NCBI GenBank assembly: GCA_009602725.1
Contig: WELB01000044.1
Location: forward strand, 239,433-261,320
Direction of reading: 5' to 3'
Origin: Spirogloea muscicola
Lineage: Eukaryota > Streptophyta > Zygnematophyceae > Spirogloeales > Spirogloeaceae
DNA length: 21,888 bases
The notes below the pieces were generated by a model that saw nothing but the letters and a program-made list of their open reading frames with translations, ran no database searches and was not told the origin of the DNA. The translations under genes were made by a program, and so were the position numbers. Positions 8,000 through 17,607 of the stretch are shown one piece after another (within the stretch, counting starts at the first letter, position 1; every line of letters starts with the position of its first letter).

Positions 8000-10900
8000 C
8001 TTACTGAGGCTGCAAGTGTTTGTTCAGTAAAGGCCGTCTAGTCTGACAGGTGCCAGAATTGAGGTAAGGAGTAAGGGAACTGTTTAATAGCTTGACTTGA
8101 CCTGTCTAGCAGAAATGGGTGCTGACGTCTCAGATGATAGCCCAGGGTAGAGGTCAAGGGCGCTGCCAGTGGCAACACCATGATCACGCCCTCTTTCCTT
8201 GTCCTTGCTTGCATGTCGTGCAGCATGGTTGTCATCGAGAAGCGGCCGCACAATTGCCCGGCGCTTGTGACAGCCGGGAATGCTCGTTTTAAGTACAAAT
8301 AGGATCAGCTGCCATACTGATACTGGGACTAATTGCAGCGCATCAATGGCGCCAGGAATGTGTAATACACGCCCAGAACTATTGAGGAAGCTCCTTGCCA
8401 GAATTGAACAATGCACTGCCTTGGAGCTCTCGCTCGTCAGGAGACTAGGCTGTTGCAGGAATGACTGCTCCTTAGCTTGTCATGTTTAATATGATGATGT
8501 GGGAATTTACTTACCTGCCAGATCTGATACGCAACTTGTTCAGTGTTACTACAGAACTGGGAACAAATCCGATATGTTTGGATTAGGTTGTGCCAATCTG
8601 TCTTGCCTGCTTCTGATGTTCTAGTTTGCCTTCAGTAGGACGTTTCTGTATCACCAGATTGCCACGATACCTCTGGTGACAACCTTCAGGGGTGGCTCCC
8701 TTAGAAAAACGCTTAGGGTTACCTTGAGAACTGAACGCCTGAGCGACTTTTCTGTATCCCCAGCACGTCTACTGAGAGTTGTTCAGCACATTTTGCTGAT
8801 CAACTCAATAGGGGCACTCTCATGTGCAAGGAGACGGCTTGTTTCGGTAGATCCCCGCAAGTACTCCGGATTCTAATCTGCCTGAACATGTGGCAGCTGG
8901 ATGCTGACAGCGCCTACCAGCTTGCAATACGTCCACCAGCTGCTTGCATGATGTTGTAGCATTAGGCCAGGTTGATGTCCGTGGCCATGCTGCTGGCAAG
9001 CCTTCCGACTTATGCCCTCTGTGCGCTCCTGGCACAGGCCAGATTGAGGAGGGCCATAGCCCTGCACGACAGCCACTAATGATCCCTTGCTTTTCATATG
9101 ATTAAGCTGGGCCAACGACCAGTCCCGAGCTCCTCAAGTTCAGCGAGCAGCCTCTGCCAATAATAATGTTGCTCTTATTGCACTTCGTGTTTGTGGTCCA
9201 CCTGAAGATGCAGTGCCACAGGCCAGGAACCTTGGAAGCTTGAATTGCCCCGCTCACTTGCTTGCCAAGTCGTGTGTATGCTCATTATTGCAAGCATGTC
9301 CAGTACAACTTCAATATCCTGCATACAAAGCACGTCTAGCAGGAGTGAGGCGCTTGCTTACAGCACCAAACTTTGTTCGCTTGCTTGCAGAACTCATCGT
9401 GCTTCGAAAGTAGTAAGCACAAGGATAGACCTTCGACCTTTCTGTTCATAATGTGCTCCTATGGGGCCTGGACCTCTGAGACTGGCAACTGATCACGGGC
9501 CGTTTGTAATGTGCAACGAGAAGTCCCTTGGGTGGCAGCCACATTGTGAAGTATTACTCAGCAGGCCACATATCTGGTGCCGTCAGGCCAGCACATCTTC
9601 CAACAGTTTTGGGCTAAAACCAAAGGAAGCACTTCGCACCTGGATGCGAAAACAAGTCTCCTGCTGAAAGCTAAGCACAACCTGTGGCTCGTCTACCAAC
9701 ACCGCCACCACAGCAAGCATCCTTTGCCTGTTGGCAGCATCTTTTGACCATAGCAACCTGCTCGTTGCTCTCAATTGTGCTCCAATGCAAGCCAATGGAC
9801 ATGAAGCAAGCTCACCCAGGGTTTGACAGTGATAAGTGGAGCTAAGACTACGGCATCTCCAAGTCAGTGGACTCAAGTACACCGGAGGTTGGATGAGCAC
9901 ATGCTGTCCGCCAGAGCTAAGTCCTAAGACTCAAGCAAACCAGATCTTCGGCTTACACTGTCTCCATATTAGCCACAGATTCTTGTATTTGGCTGGCTTG
10001 CCTAAATACCACCTGTGCTCCAGCTCTGCAGCCTCGGCGGCAGTTGCATGCCTTCAAATCGTGAGACAGAGTCGGATACCACCTAGCCTGAGACGACATC
10101 ACATAAGGTGACGAGTCTTGTACTGGCAATAGGAGTGTCAGCATATGAATTTGCACAGCTAGCAAGAGCTGGCAAGACAGCTACCCGATAACGGCAACTC
10201 ATAGCCTTGTTCACTATGCCACTCGTCTTATTTGCACAATGATCTGGAAAGCAGCGGCAAAGGTAGGTGCCATGCGCACATGGGTCTGAGGATTTTTGTG
10301 ATTGCGCCAGCCACACGTGCCATTCACAAGCAATGACGGAGGGGCTTTGACATAAGCTTGAGGAGGGAGGTGAAGGAGGTGGGACCCAAGCATAGTGGGC
10401 GCATGCGAGAGAGCAAGGTGACCTTAAAGCAGCATGTGAGCGCAAGCTCCATACTCTCGTGCCGCTGCCGATTCTGCTCTCGTGACTTTTCAGGCGACCG
10501 TGCTGCTTCATGATGCCTAGGAACTCCCCGACACCTCATGCTGGCGCGGTTGATTCAACAATTACTATCAGCAAGCGCTTCTCTCTTTGCTGGTGCTTCT
10601 CGCCGTGACCGTGTCGCCCAGAAACTCTCTCAGCCATTGTCCCTTTGGAAGTGCCTCCTCCGCCTTTGGGAGCGTTGGCGAGCAGAGGCACCTTGGCAAT
10701 TCTGCACGGCGAAGCGCAGCACCTTAGGCACCTTAGCATAGGGCTCCGCTTTATGTAGCCCTGTTCATTCGGCACTTGAATGCTGCTTGAACAATGTATT
10801 GGCCTGAAGTGACCACGCTGCATTTCAAGCGTATCGCGCGCCTTCTCTCTTTTGCAGACTGAGAACCCTTGGTCAGCAGCCGAAGGTCGAAGGCTGGCAG

Positions 10901-11931
10901 TGGTGGTCAAGTGGAGAATAAAATCCACCATCACAGAAAGCTGAAAACAGCAAGAGCGCGGCCAGCCTAATTTGCTGGTTCACCATAATTCCACACTCAA
11001 CACCCATGACCTCTTTTTCACTTATGAATTCCACAGTGCTCTGACGCCTTTCACAGTCATCGCCGCCTTCGAAGAGAGCTTTTGCTTGACCCCTTTCAGC
11101 TGCTGCATAATCCAGCATCCTTCCTTAGCAGCTCGCCTGACTCAAACCAGACCCAAGCCTCACTCCAGCTCTATCCAGATACTTGCAGCAAGGACCACTC
11201 CATCCATATACTTGTGCGTCCAAATGATCAATGAGAGTTCAACGAGAATACTTGACATCTGCAGGACATGCATGGAGAGCCCAGCCAAAAGCACAGATAG
11301 TATGACAAGACACTCAAGCCCCTTAAGAGAAGCAGATAACCCGGAGCAAATGTGTAAATAGGAGAATAACAATTTTATCATAGCACTAGGGCCTTGTGAA
11401 GGAGCGCATTGCAGGCAATTAGCAAGCTTGTACAAAGTCCTTAGTATAAGTGGTACATGAGAGATGGTTGATGGTCAGTGGAAGTTGCTGAAGAGAGTGA
11501 GACCGTTGATGGCTTTGTGGAAAAGTAACACTGCTCACAGTCGTACAGCACAATCGCGTCCCCATCTTGCATATTAGCACGTGGATTGCAATTCTCCAGA
11601 GGTACTGAAGTTGCATCCAAACCCTAGCTGTCAATATAGTCGTCCAATCCCAGCTCAGTATTGTCGCAAGCGTTGCATAAGCTGGCAGCACATAGGCGAG
11701 TTACAATCATATCTCCCCAACAGATGCAAAGAATCACTTCACAATCAAGAAACTTCCTGGATATGGTTTCAGCAATATCAATACCTCTATACAGCACAAT
11801 GGTGCTGCAGGAATGCCAAAAACTTTCTTTACTCTCGAGCTCACCTACACTGTATTACTGCTTGATCATCAAAGAAATTTAGCTAAGCCAGTGCACGCCT
11901 TAGAGGCAATAATCAGCAAGGGGTCAATCCT
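8000..11931. other. 3.9-kb intergenic region, no convincing gene
   Basis: Lies between the 3' ends of two convergent genes. G+C is lower than in the flanking exons, and only short ORFs with no family resemblance occur on either strand. TGTAA, the usual polyadenylation signal of chlorophyte algae, occurs at 8361-8365 after the methyltransferase gene and on the minus strand at 11701-11705 after the O-fucosyltransferase gene; both are plausible but short motifs. A 67-residue ORF at 10538-10741 (+) has a basic, amphipathic look but no other support. A dispersed repeat lies at about 10735-10855. Confidence 0.6.
10735..10855 (+). repeat. Dispersed repeat copy with small hairpin
   Basis: AGGGCT (10740-10745) and AGCCCT (10757-10762) pair around loop CCGCTTTATGT. 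Downstream come TGCTTGAACAATGTATTGGC and a ...CGCGCGCCTTCTCTC end. Related sequence occurs at 16473-16612 and 16890-16945, and part of it near 15555-15600. No coding capacity is seen, so it is likely a short interspersed element or a solo tail. Confidence 0.55.
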
Positions 11932-14329
11932 TCAGCGATGACGATGCTTTTGGCCATTCCTGCTGTCCTGCGTAAGGTCGTTGAAAGTTTCCACCTTCGT
12001 CTTTGCAGCATCTCTCACCCCATAGTCCACCATGGCCCTCATGTAGCCGTCAAATCGCAGGTCACCTTCTTGTCCAACCAGCTGGACTGTCGCCTTATAC
12101 CACGGACTGCCAACTGCCCACAAGTCCGAGAAATCGTCTAGCATATATAGCTCATACTTCTTGCGCAACTTCTCGAAGAAGCCGGGCTGGAGCTCGTCTG
12201 TCGCAATGTACAGCTTCCGTCCCGGCTGGATCCCCAGGCTAGGCAGCTTGGCCATAATCTGCTCAGGCTGCGTGTCAAAGTTGAGGTTAGGCCAGGCACC
12301 CCTCCTCAAGACCTTATCGCCGCGCCTGACGTGCACATAGTCGTAGTTACTGAGATTTTGGCGGACGGCAACTATGATGTCCGTGATAGGCTTGGGCGGC
12401 AAGACCAGTGATGTCTGCTTCTTCAGCACCCTCTCATTCACACCACTGCAGACGTTGTACCAGTAATCGCTCTCTTGCAAGAACATCCTTCGAACAACCT
12501 GGTTATCATCTGCCTTCAAGTCCTCTGATGAGTACGTAACATTCACTTCCTTGATCGTGACCTGTACCAAGGGATTGTAAAGTCCAGACCATGATTACTG
12601 CTCCTGAGGATCAGCAAGAGGCTCTACGAAAGCATGTGGTGCATGCGAAGCCCTGTAAGCTGGCAATGTGACACAACAGACCACTGGAAATCGAGCAGCA
12701 AGTAGCACAAGAAGCACCTGCTTATCTGGGTGCCGCAGATTCCAGATCTTCAAATCCATATCAAAGTCGTTATATGGCGTAATACCTACGGTTCTGCATG
12801 TGAAACATGTACAGGTCCATGCCATAGTGGATACTTTGTCATGGTTAAGAAAGGCAGTGCGTCTGTGCATGCCTGTTCAAAATGCAATTTTGTGCACTGG
12901 AGTAAGAATGCAAGACTCTGCAAAATTGCAATACAGGAAGCTACAAATGCATGGACGAGCACTACCAGCTGCTGCGCTTCACCTCTGCAAGTGGTTTAAG
13001 TTGTAATAGAGGCGTACATCCCGCACCACAATGTCCCTAGGGCCCACTCCAGTGTGAAAGGCATGAAAACCGAAAAGGCAATACTCCATGTCTATCACGA
13101 ACGTCCGATTGAGATAGATCGCCTCGTTGAGGGCGCAGCCCATACTCCACCGTTTGTGATTGTACCCGGCACACCAACCTGTGGAGCGAGTATAGACGAG
13201 GAAGCGCTTGCCGCCGCGGAACTGCCCAACCGTGTAGTTACGGGCATTGGACCCAGACCCAGGCGGCCATTCCTTGATCACGTTATACCTGCACGACACA
13301 GGGAGGAGTCCACGCAAAGTCACTTCCATCGCTTGCCGAGCTTCTGCAAAAGCCACTGTGCCTCTATTTGTTTCCGCTCTACTGCTCTGCTGGATTCAAT
13401 GGTCACGGCAGTGCAGTGAGATCATGCACTGATGAATGCAAAAGGTCAATTATCAACCAATACTCACAATCAAGCTGACCCTGTGAAAGCAAATTTCTCG
13501 AAAGTGCACAAGGAAGCCTCTCTGTGCTGGGGACGCTCGAAAATCTGGGGAATTTTTACTGTGGGCTACTAGAGACCCAGCAACAGTAGTCGAGACTCGC
13601 ACTCAAGCGACAGTGTGAAGCCCTTGCCTGCTGTATCGGACTACTTGTGAGTACTCAACTGCAGTACTTTACATTGTACTCAAGGCGGTACCGCCGGTCG
13701 ACCCTACTGGAGTTCTCAGGATCCAAGCTCCAGGCTATGTCGCACTCGTCAGGCGAGGCGCCTGGGACTGTCCCCGAGTAGTGGTACAAACGCTTGCCTC
13801 GGTATGATCGATACTGCACAATTGAGGTTGCAACTTGTTAACTTGACCTCCTCAGCAGAGAGCATGCTGGAGCAGGAAGGCTTGGTAAGTGCAGTGCAGG
13901 GTACTGCCAGACACTGCTTCCGTGGCTGCTTCACGAGACCCAAAAGGTGAGGTAATGCTGTTGCAAGGAGGAGCGTGTGCTGTGAGCGCGTGCTGTGAGA
14001 ATTACCATGTGCCACTGCACGATGGATTGCAGGATGTGTGGGTCCGAGCAGTCCACAGCTCGGTGTGAGCCGCACTGGCAACCCCAGCTCGCACCCACAG
14101 ACGAGCTCGTCAGTGGGAGCGCCGCAGAAAGTGAGGCAGGCAAGCTGGACCGTGTCAGCTAGATGGTGGACGCCAAGAGCACGCAGCAGCGTCAAGGGCT
14201 CACCCATGGCCTCTCCGCGCACCTTCTTGTGGATGTTGACGGCTTCGAGCCAGGACTCCACCGTCGCCTCCATCCTCTCCTCCTCGAACGTTTGCCCATA
14301 CTCGTTCACCGGCGCTAGCGGCGGCGGCA

Positions 14330-14361
<32 letters not shown>

Positions 14362-14546
14362 AATGCCACCGACTCCGATGATGGTAGCGTGCTCGCCTCC
14401 CCACCATCCCCGCCGCCACTCTGGCCGCCGGCGTCGTCGATGGCCAGCGCGGGACCGAAGCTGCGGGCAGCCGGGAAGCCCGAGCCGCCGGCGAGCAGCG
14501 CGCACGCCGCCAGCAGGAGGCCGAGCGCCGCCACGGCGGCAGCTCG
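11932..14546 (-). CDS. O-fucosyltransferase family protein (six exons, start codon not visible)
   Basis: Likely Golgi/ER glycosyltransferase of the plant O-fucosyltransferase family, transferring fucose from GDP-fucose; acceptor unknown. Exons in gene order: up to 14204, about 14074-14006, 13813-13680, 13288-12983, 12793-12718, 12561-11932. Landmarks: signal or anchor AALGLLLAACALLAGGSGF; a polyproline tract coded by a GCC repeat; CSDPHILQSIVQWH; YRGKRLYHYSGTVPGASPDE; the SMGCALNEAIYLNRTFVID substrate-loop region; YDYVHVRRGDKV (Arg-Arg-Gly-Asp, GDP-fucose site, intact); LYIATDE; FDGYMRAMVDYGV and VETFNDLTQDSRNG. About 510 residues, normal for the family. The exon 1/2 join is uncertain: GTGAGC at 14203 with a GAG acceptor (exon 2 from 14058), or a GTGCGC donor further upstream in exon 1 with the CAG acceptor before 14074. 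No in-frame ATG is present; an N at 14548 interrupts the upstream sequence. Confidence 0.85.
14309..14361. repeat. GGC trinucleotide repeat coding polyproline
   Basis: Near-perfect GGC run on the plus strand. On the minus strand it lies in frame in exon 1 of the O-fucosyltransferase gene and codes a run of about 16 prolines with two leucine interruptions, in the stem between membrane anchor and catalytic domain. Length variation between strains is likely. Confidence 0.85.
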
Positions 14547-14547
14547 C

Positions 14548-14548
14548 N
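14548..14548. other. Undetermined base in first exon
   Basis: Single N just upstream of the signal-anchor codons of the O-fucosyltransferase gene, in a GC-rich block. As at 6166, it may conceal the start codon. Confidence 0.9.
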
Positions 14549-14929
14549 CCGCGGCGCGCGGCCGCGCCGGCCCCGCCCGGTGTCAGCAGCTAGACGAGGG
14601 CTTTCTTCGATTCACGTCTTTTGCTACAGACGCCAAGTGGCGGGGAAGTGGGCCCTCGTCAGACGAGACGCCGGATAAAGCCACCGGCATTGGCGCCCGC
14701 GACACCGCCCGCCCGCCCCCCACACCGCCGCCGCCGGCTGCGCCCTTGGCCGCACGCCACGAGATGCTTGCCCACTGGACCTTGTCCATGTGTGCTTCCG
14801 CAGTGGGCGAGCAATTCTCTCCAGCGCTTGTCTGGCTTCTTTCGCTATGTGTTCACTTATGGGTACTCCCCCTTGCTTGCTTGCGTGGCGTGTGTTTGAG
14901 TGCTGTATTCGGCCCCGTCGGACATTGTC

Positions 14930-15110
14930 TCTCGGGGCTGGCCTTTCACAGCCCTTCACAGCCTTTCACAGCCTTTAGCTCGTACTTTGGCCCCTTCGAA
15001 CCTTGTCAATTCTTTTCGGGCTGGCTTCTCACAGCCCTTGCCCCCATTGGGAGAGCCACTTCTTCTTTCACAGCTTTTCACAGCAGCCCTCGCCCCCCCT
15101 AGTAAGAAAG
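14930..15110 (+). repeat. Solo retrotransposon tails
   Basis: Tail sequence of the same family as the 4.6-6.0 kb array: hairpins GGGCTG...CAGCCC at 14935-14954 and 15018-15037, the box TTGGCCCCTTCGAACCTT from 14987, and CCCCCATTGGGAGAGCCACTTCTTC after it. Around the box, 14981-15012 matches 3371-3402 at 31 of 32 bases. TTTCACAGCC is repeated in tandem at 14944-14976. It has no coding part. Confidence 0.75.
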
Positions 15111-15319
15111 TGGCTCTACCAAGGTTCTCCTTACCACTTCTTAAGAGCAAGCGCGGCCAGATTAACTGGTGGCTGGGAGAGGCCAGCCCAACCACTTCTT
15201 CCCATGCGCCATGGACATGTACGGCGGCTACGGAATGAAGTGGTCTTCCCTCCTCCATCCGCCTGGCACAGCATGTCGATGCCCGCTGACGTAGTCAGTC
15301 GGCTAGCTTAGGGCATTCT

Positions 15320-15511
15320 AGCGTCCCGCAAGCCATCGTCGCCTGCTATAGAATGCGGCTATCATTGAGTCTACAGGGCTCCCAGGCACTCGCAATACAC
15401 CAGCGTGCTGGGCGTGCATTAGGCCAGGCTAATGGCTTCCGTAGTGGTGGTCTGGCTCCTCAGCTTAGCTTGTCAGATATGTATGTGCTTACTCGAGGAT
15501 GTTAGTGCCCC
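15320..15511 (+). pseudogene. Retrotransposon 3' fragment, copy 4 (diverged)
   Basis: Encodes YRMRLSLSLQGSQALAIHQR, then AGRALGQANGFRSGGLAPQL and SLSDMYVLTRGC before a TAG at 15509-15511. This parallels the C-terminus of copy 2 (RMRLSVSLQRSMAHALH, RAGRALAAASGFRQGD, SLSDLRLLTR). At the DNA level it is strongly diverged, so it is an old insertion or a separate subfamily. Its 5' limit is unclear; reading upstream soon meets stops. Confidence 0.65.
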
Positions 15512-16470
15512 CCTTAGCCATCTCATTACCCCGTTACCAGGACATTTGTAAGGCTAGAATTGGCCTCTCTTTCAATTTCCTGCGCACCGCGCGCATTCAC
15601 TCCTTACGAAGAGTCTGCTTTCTTCATAAGAGCCCCTTCTTCCGTTCAGTACTGGAGTCCCCCTGGCTGGCTCTTACAGCGCTCGTACAGCTGCGGCATT
15701 CCCTTGTTGGGCAGCTATGCTTCTTCTCGCTGTATCTGTTCCCTTCTTCAACCGGGCATAAGTCAGTCGAGGGCACCGCTATGCAGGGGCCCATGTGACT
15801 CATGTGCTATAGCAAGTTGCAGCCGAACTTGTCGTTGAACCAAGAAGCGTACTTGTTCGCACCAGGAGTCCGACTTTCAAGGTCCTTATGTATATGCTAT
15901 AATTTGTGATGTGGACAAGCCTAGCAGGAGGAAAAGAAGGCATGATATGACTAACCATCTCGTAGAAGGCGCAAAGCAAATCCCTTTCCCGTCTGACAGT
16001 TTGTCAATGAGCACGTTAGACTCAAGTTCTTGCTGTAATCCCCCTCTGGTATTCGTAGACAAGGTGATAGCCACCTGTAGGCGTCTTGATAATTAGGGTG
16101 TTTATCTGCTCTGAAAACACTTTGTCAGGTACCTTATTGATCTTTTCTGTATGGTCATTACTTTCGGGTATCGGCGGTCTATTTTCAGTAAACTGTCGTC
16201 TTACTCCCTTGTCAATAAGAAGAGACCGTGCTTGTTCTTATCGTGCTACTCCGACTCGTCTGGCGTAGCAGTCAGCCAACCAGCAAAGAGAGGCCTCTTG
16301 TTTAGCTTCCAACTGTCCTTGGCATTTACTCAACAGGCACAAATCTCCTGAGGATTGACTGTTGAAAGCCTATGTCTGCATCATTAGCAGCTGAGGCAGT
16401 CAAGTAGTGCCCCTCCTTAAGTTCTGTCACCTTGACCCCTCTGTTATTCGCTGTGTTCATCTTACAAAAT
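15512..16470. other. Intergenic DNA with repeat fragments
   Basis: No gene recognised on either strand. A partial copy of the GGCCTCTCTTTCAATTTC...GCGCACCGCGCGC repeat lies at about 15555-15600. The rest gives only short ORFs without family features. Confidence 0.5.
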
Positions 16471-16472
16471 GC

Positions 16473-16612
16473 GTACTGGCTTGGTTTGACCTCCCTTTCA
16501 ATCCATGCGCACCGCGCGCCTTCTCTCTCTTCTATGTAGCTTATGCCTGAACAGTGTATTGGCTTGATTTGGCCTCCCTGTCGTGTCACGCGCACAACGC
16601 GCCTTTCCTCTG
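16473..16612 (+). repeat. Two tandem copies of a short dispersed repeat
   Basis: Two units start with GTACTGGCTTGGTTTGACCT (16473) and GTATTGGCTTGATTTGGCCT (16556), 83 bases apart. Each continues with CTCCCT..., a GCGCAC(C/A)(G/A)CGCGCC block and a pyrimidine-rich end. Other members are at about 10790-10855 and 15555-15600. The second unit runs into a GGGCTGGCCTCTCACA segment resembling retroelement tails, so the two repeat families may be linked. Confidence 0.6.
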
Positions 16613-16829
16613 GGCTGGCCTCTCACAACAAGCAGCACCCCTCCAAATGGGCGGGGGCCGTCAAAAGCCATCCTACAGCCATCGCTTGCATTTTGAGAGG
16701 ATGTCTTTCTCTTCTACAAGAGCAAGTAGACTTTTCCTCATTTTCTTGACAGCGCTACATGACGACCCTGCAGAAACCGTAGTCTCCCCTGTCGCCCTGG
16801 TCACTTAGCCCCTTTTAGCCAAGAAGAAT

Positions 16830-16890
16830 AAGGGGCTCTCCCAATGTGGGCTAGGGCTGTGAAAAGCCAGCCCGAAAAGAATTGACTCTT
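16830..16890 (-). repeat. Solo retrotransposon tail, minus strand
   Basis: Reverse complement of the tail family: the minus strand reads GTCAATTCTTTTCGGGCTGG, then the CAGCCC arm and an ATTGGGAGAGCCCC end. The hairpin lies at 16854-16873. It is in the opposite orientation to the copies near 14.9-15.5 kb. Confidence 0.7.
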
Positions 16891-17607
16891 AGCCAAAGGC
16901 TTCGCTTTGTGTAGCCTCACAATTTACGTATATCGCCTGAACATGCCACAGCTGCAGCCCCATCGACCACGGACTCTCCCCTCTCCGACGAGGCCGGTGG
17001 CTGCGAGTGGACCAGACAAATGGGCGTACCCCTGCTGTGCACGTGCACAGACCCACTCCACAGCGCGACGACCGCCAGCAGCCCTTGGCTTCTGCGCTGA
17101 GAGCCGCCACGAACGTCCTACACTAGCACACCGTGGTGCGCCAGTGCTGCAACCAGCTGCAGACTCCTTGATGGCACAGCTGCCGGAGGTGCACGGTACC
17201 TTGCACATGTCCCATGCCCACCACGCTCAAGAAGCAGGCGACTTCTCTCTGCAGCGAGCATCCATGTAACGTGCTGTGCACGCATGGAGGCAATTTTCCC
17301 CGCACCCAGCATTGCAGCCGGCTTTGACCTCGTCGTCAGCCACGCTCAAACAGCTTCTCAAGTGTCCATTCACAGTGAACAATGCTAACAAGCTGGCGCC
17401 CGGAGCACCACCCATCGTACAAACCTTTCCCTAGACCTCCAGCCTTGGGTTATTGGCCTTGAGGAACGCACGCAAGCTCTGAAATTGTATCGTTTCAGAA
17501 TGTACAATGGGTGGGTGTAGCAGCACTGGCCAGCCGAGCCACAATTTGCAAATATGGAGGAAAGGAGAGCAGGGCAGGCTCAGACGCATGTCGAGCAGGG
17601 GCACAAA
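16890..17607. other. Intergenic DNA downstream of the second fucosyltransferase-like gene
   Basis: A second copy of the small hairpin repeat lies at 16897-16917: AGGCT and AGCCT pair around an 11-base loop TCGCTTTGTGT. The remainder probably includes the 3' untranslated region of the minus-strand gene ending at 17608. Short ORFs here show no recognisable family. Confidence 0.45.

Noticed and set aside
8361-8365. TGTAA as a firm polyadenylation signal
   Set aside because: A 5-base motif is expected by chance; it fits chlorophyte usage but is noted only as possible, since no equivalent was found after the other two genes.
10538-10741. 67-residue ORF that could be a small organelle-targeted protein
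   Set aside because: Only a basic, amphipathic composition supports it; no splice or family evidence, and it abuts a dispersed repeat.
14038-15102. 354-codon plus-strand open frame with a Gly run
   Set aside because: Antisense to exon 1 of the O-fucosyltransferase gene; the Gly run is the other strand of the polyproline GCC repeat, and the end is retroelement tail.
16907-17269. 120-residue plus-strand ORF
   Set aside because: His/Ala/Pro-rich composition without domain features, competing antisense ORFs of similar length, and a position in the likely 3' untranslated region of the minus-strand gene.
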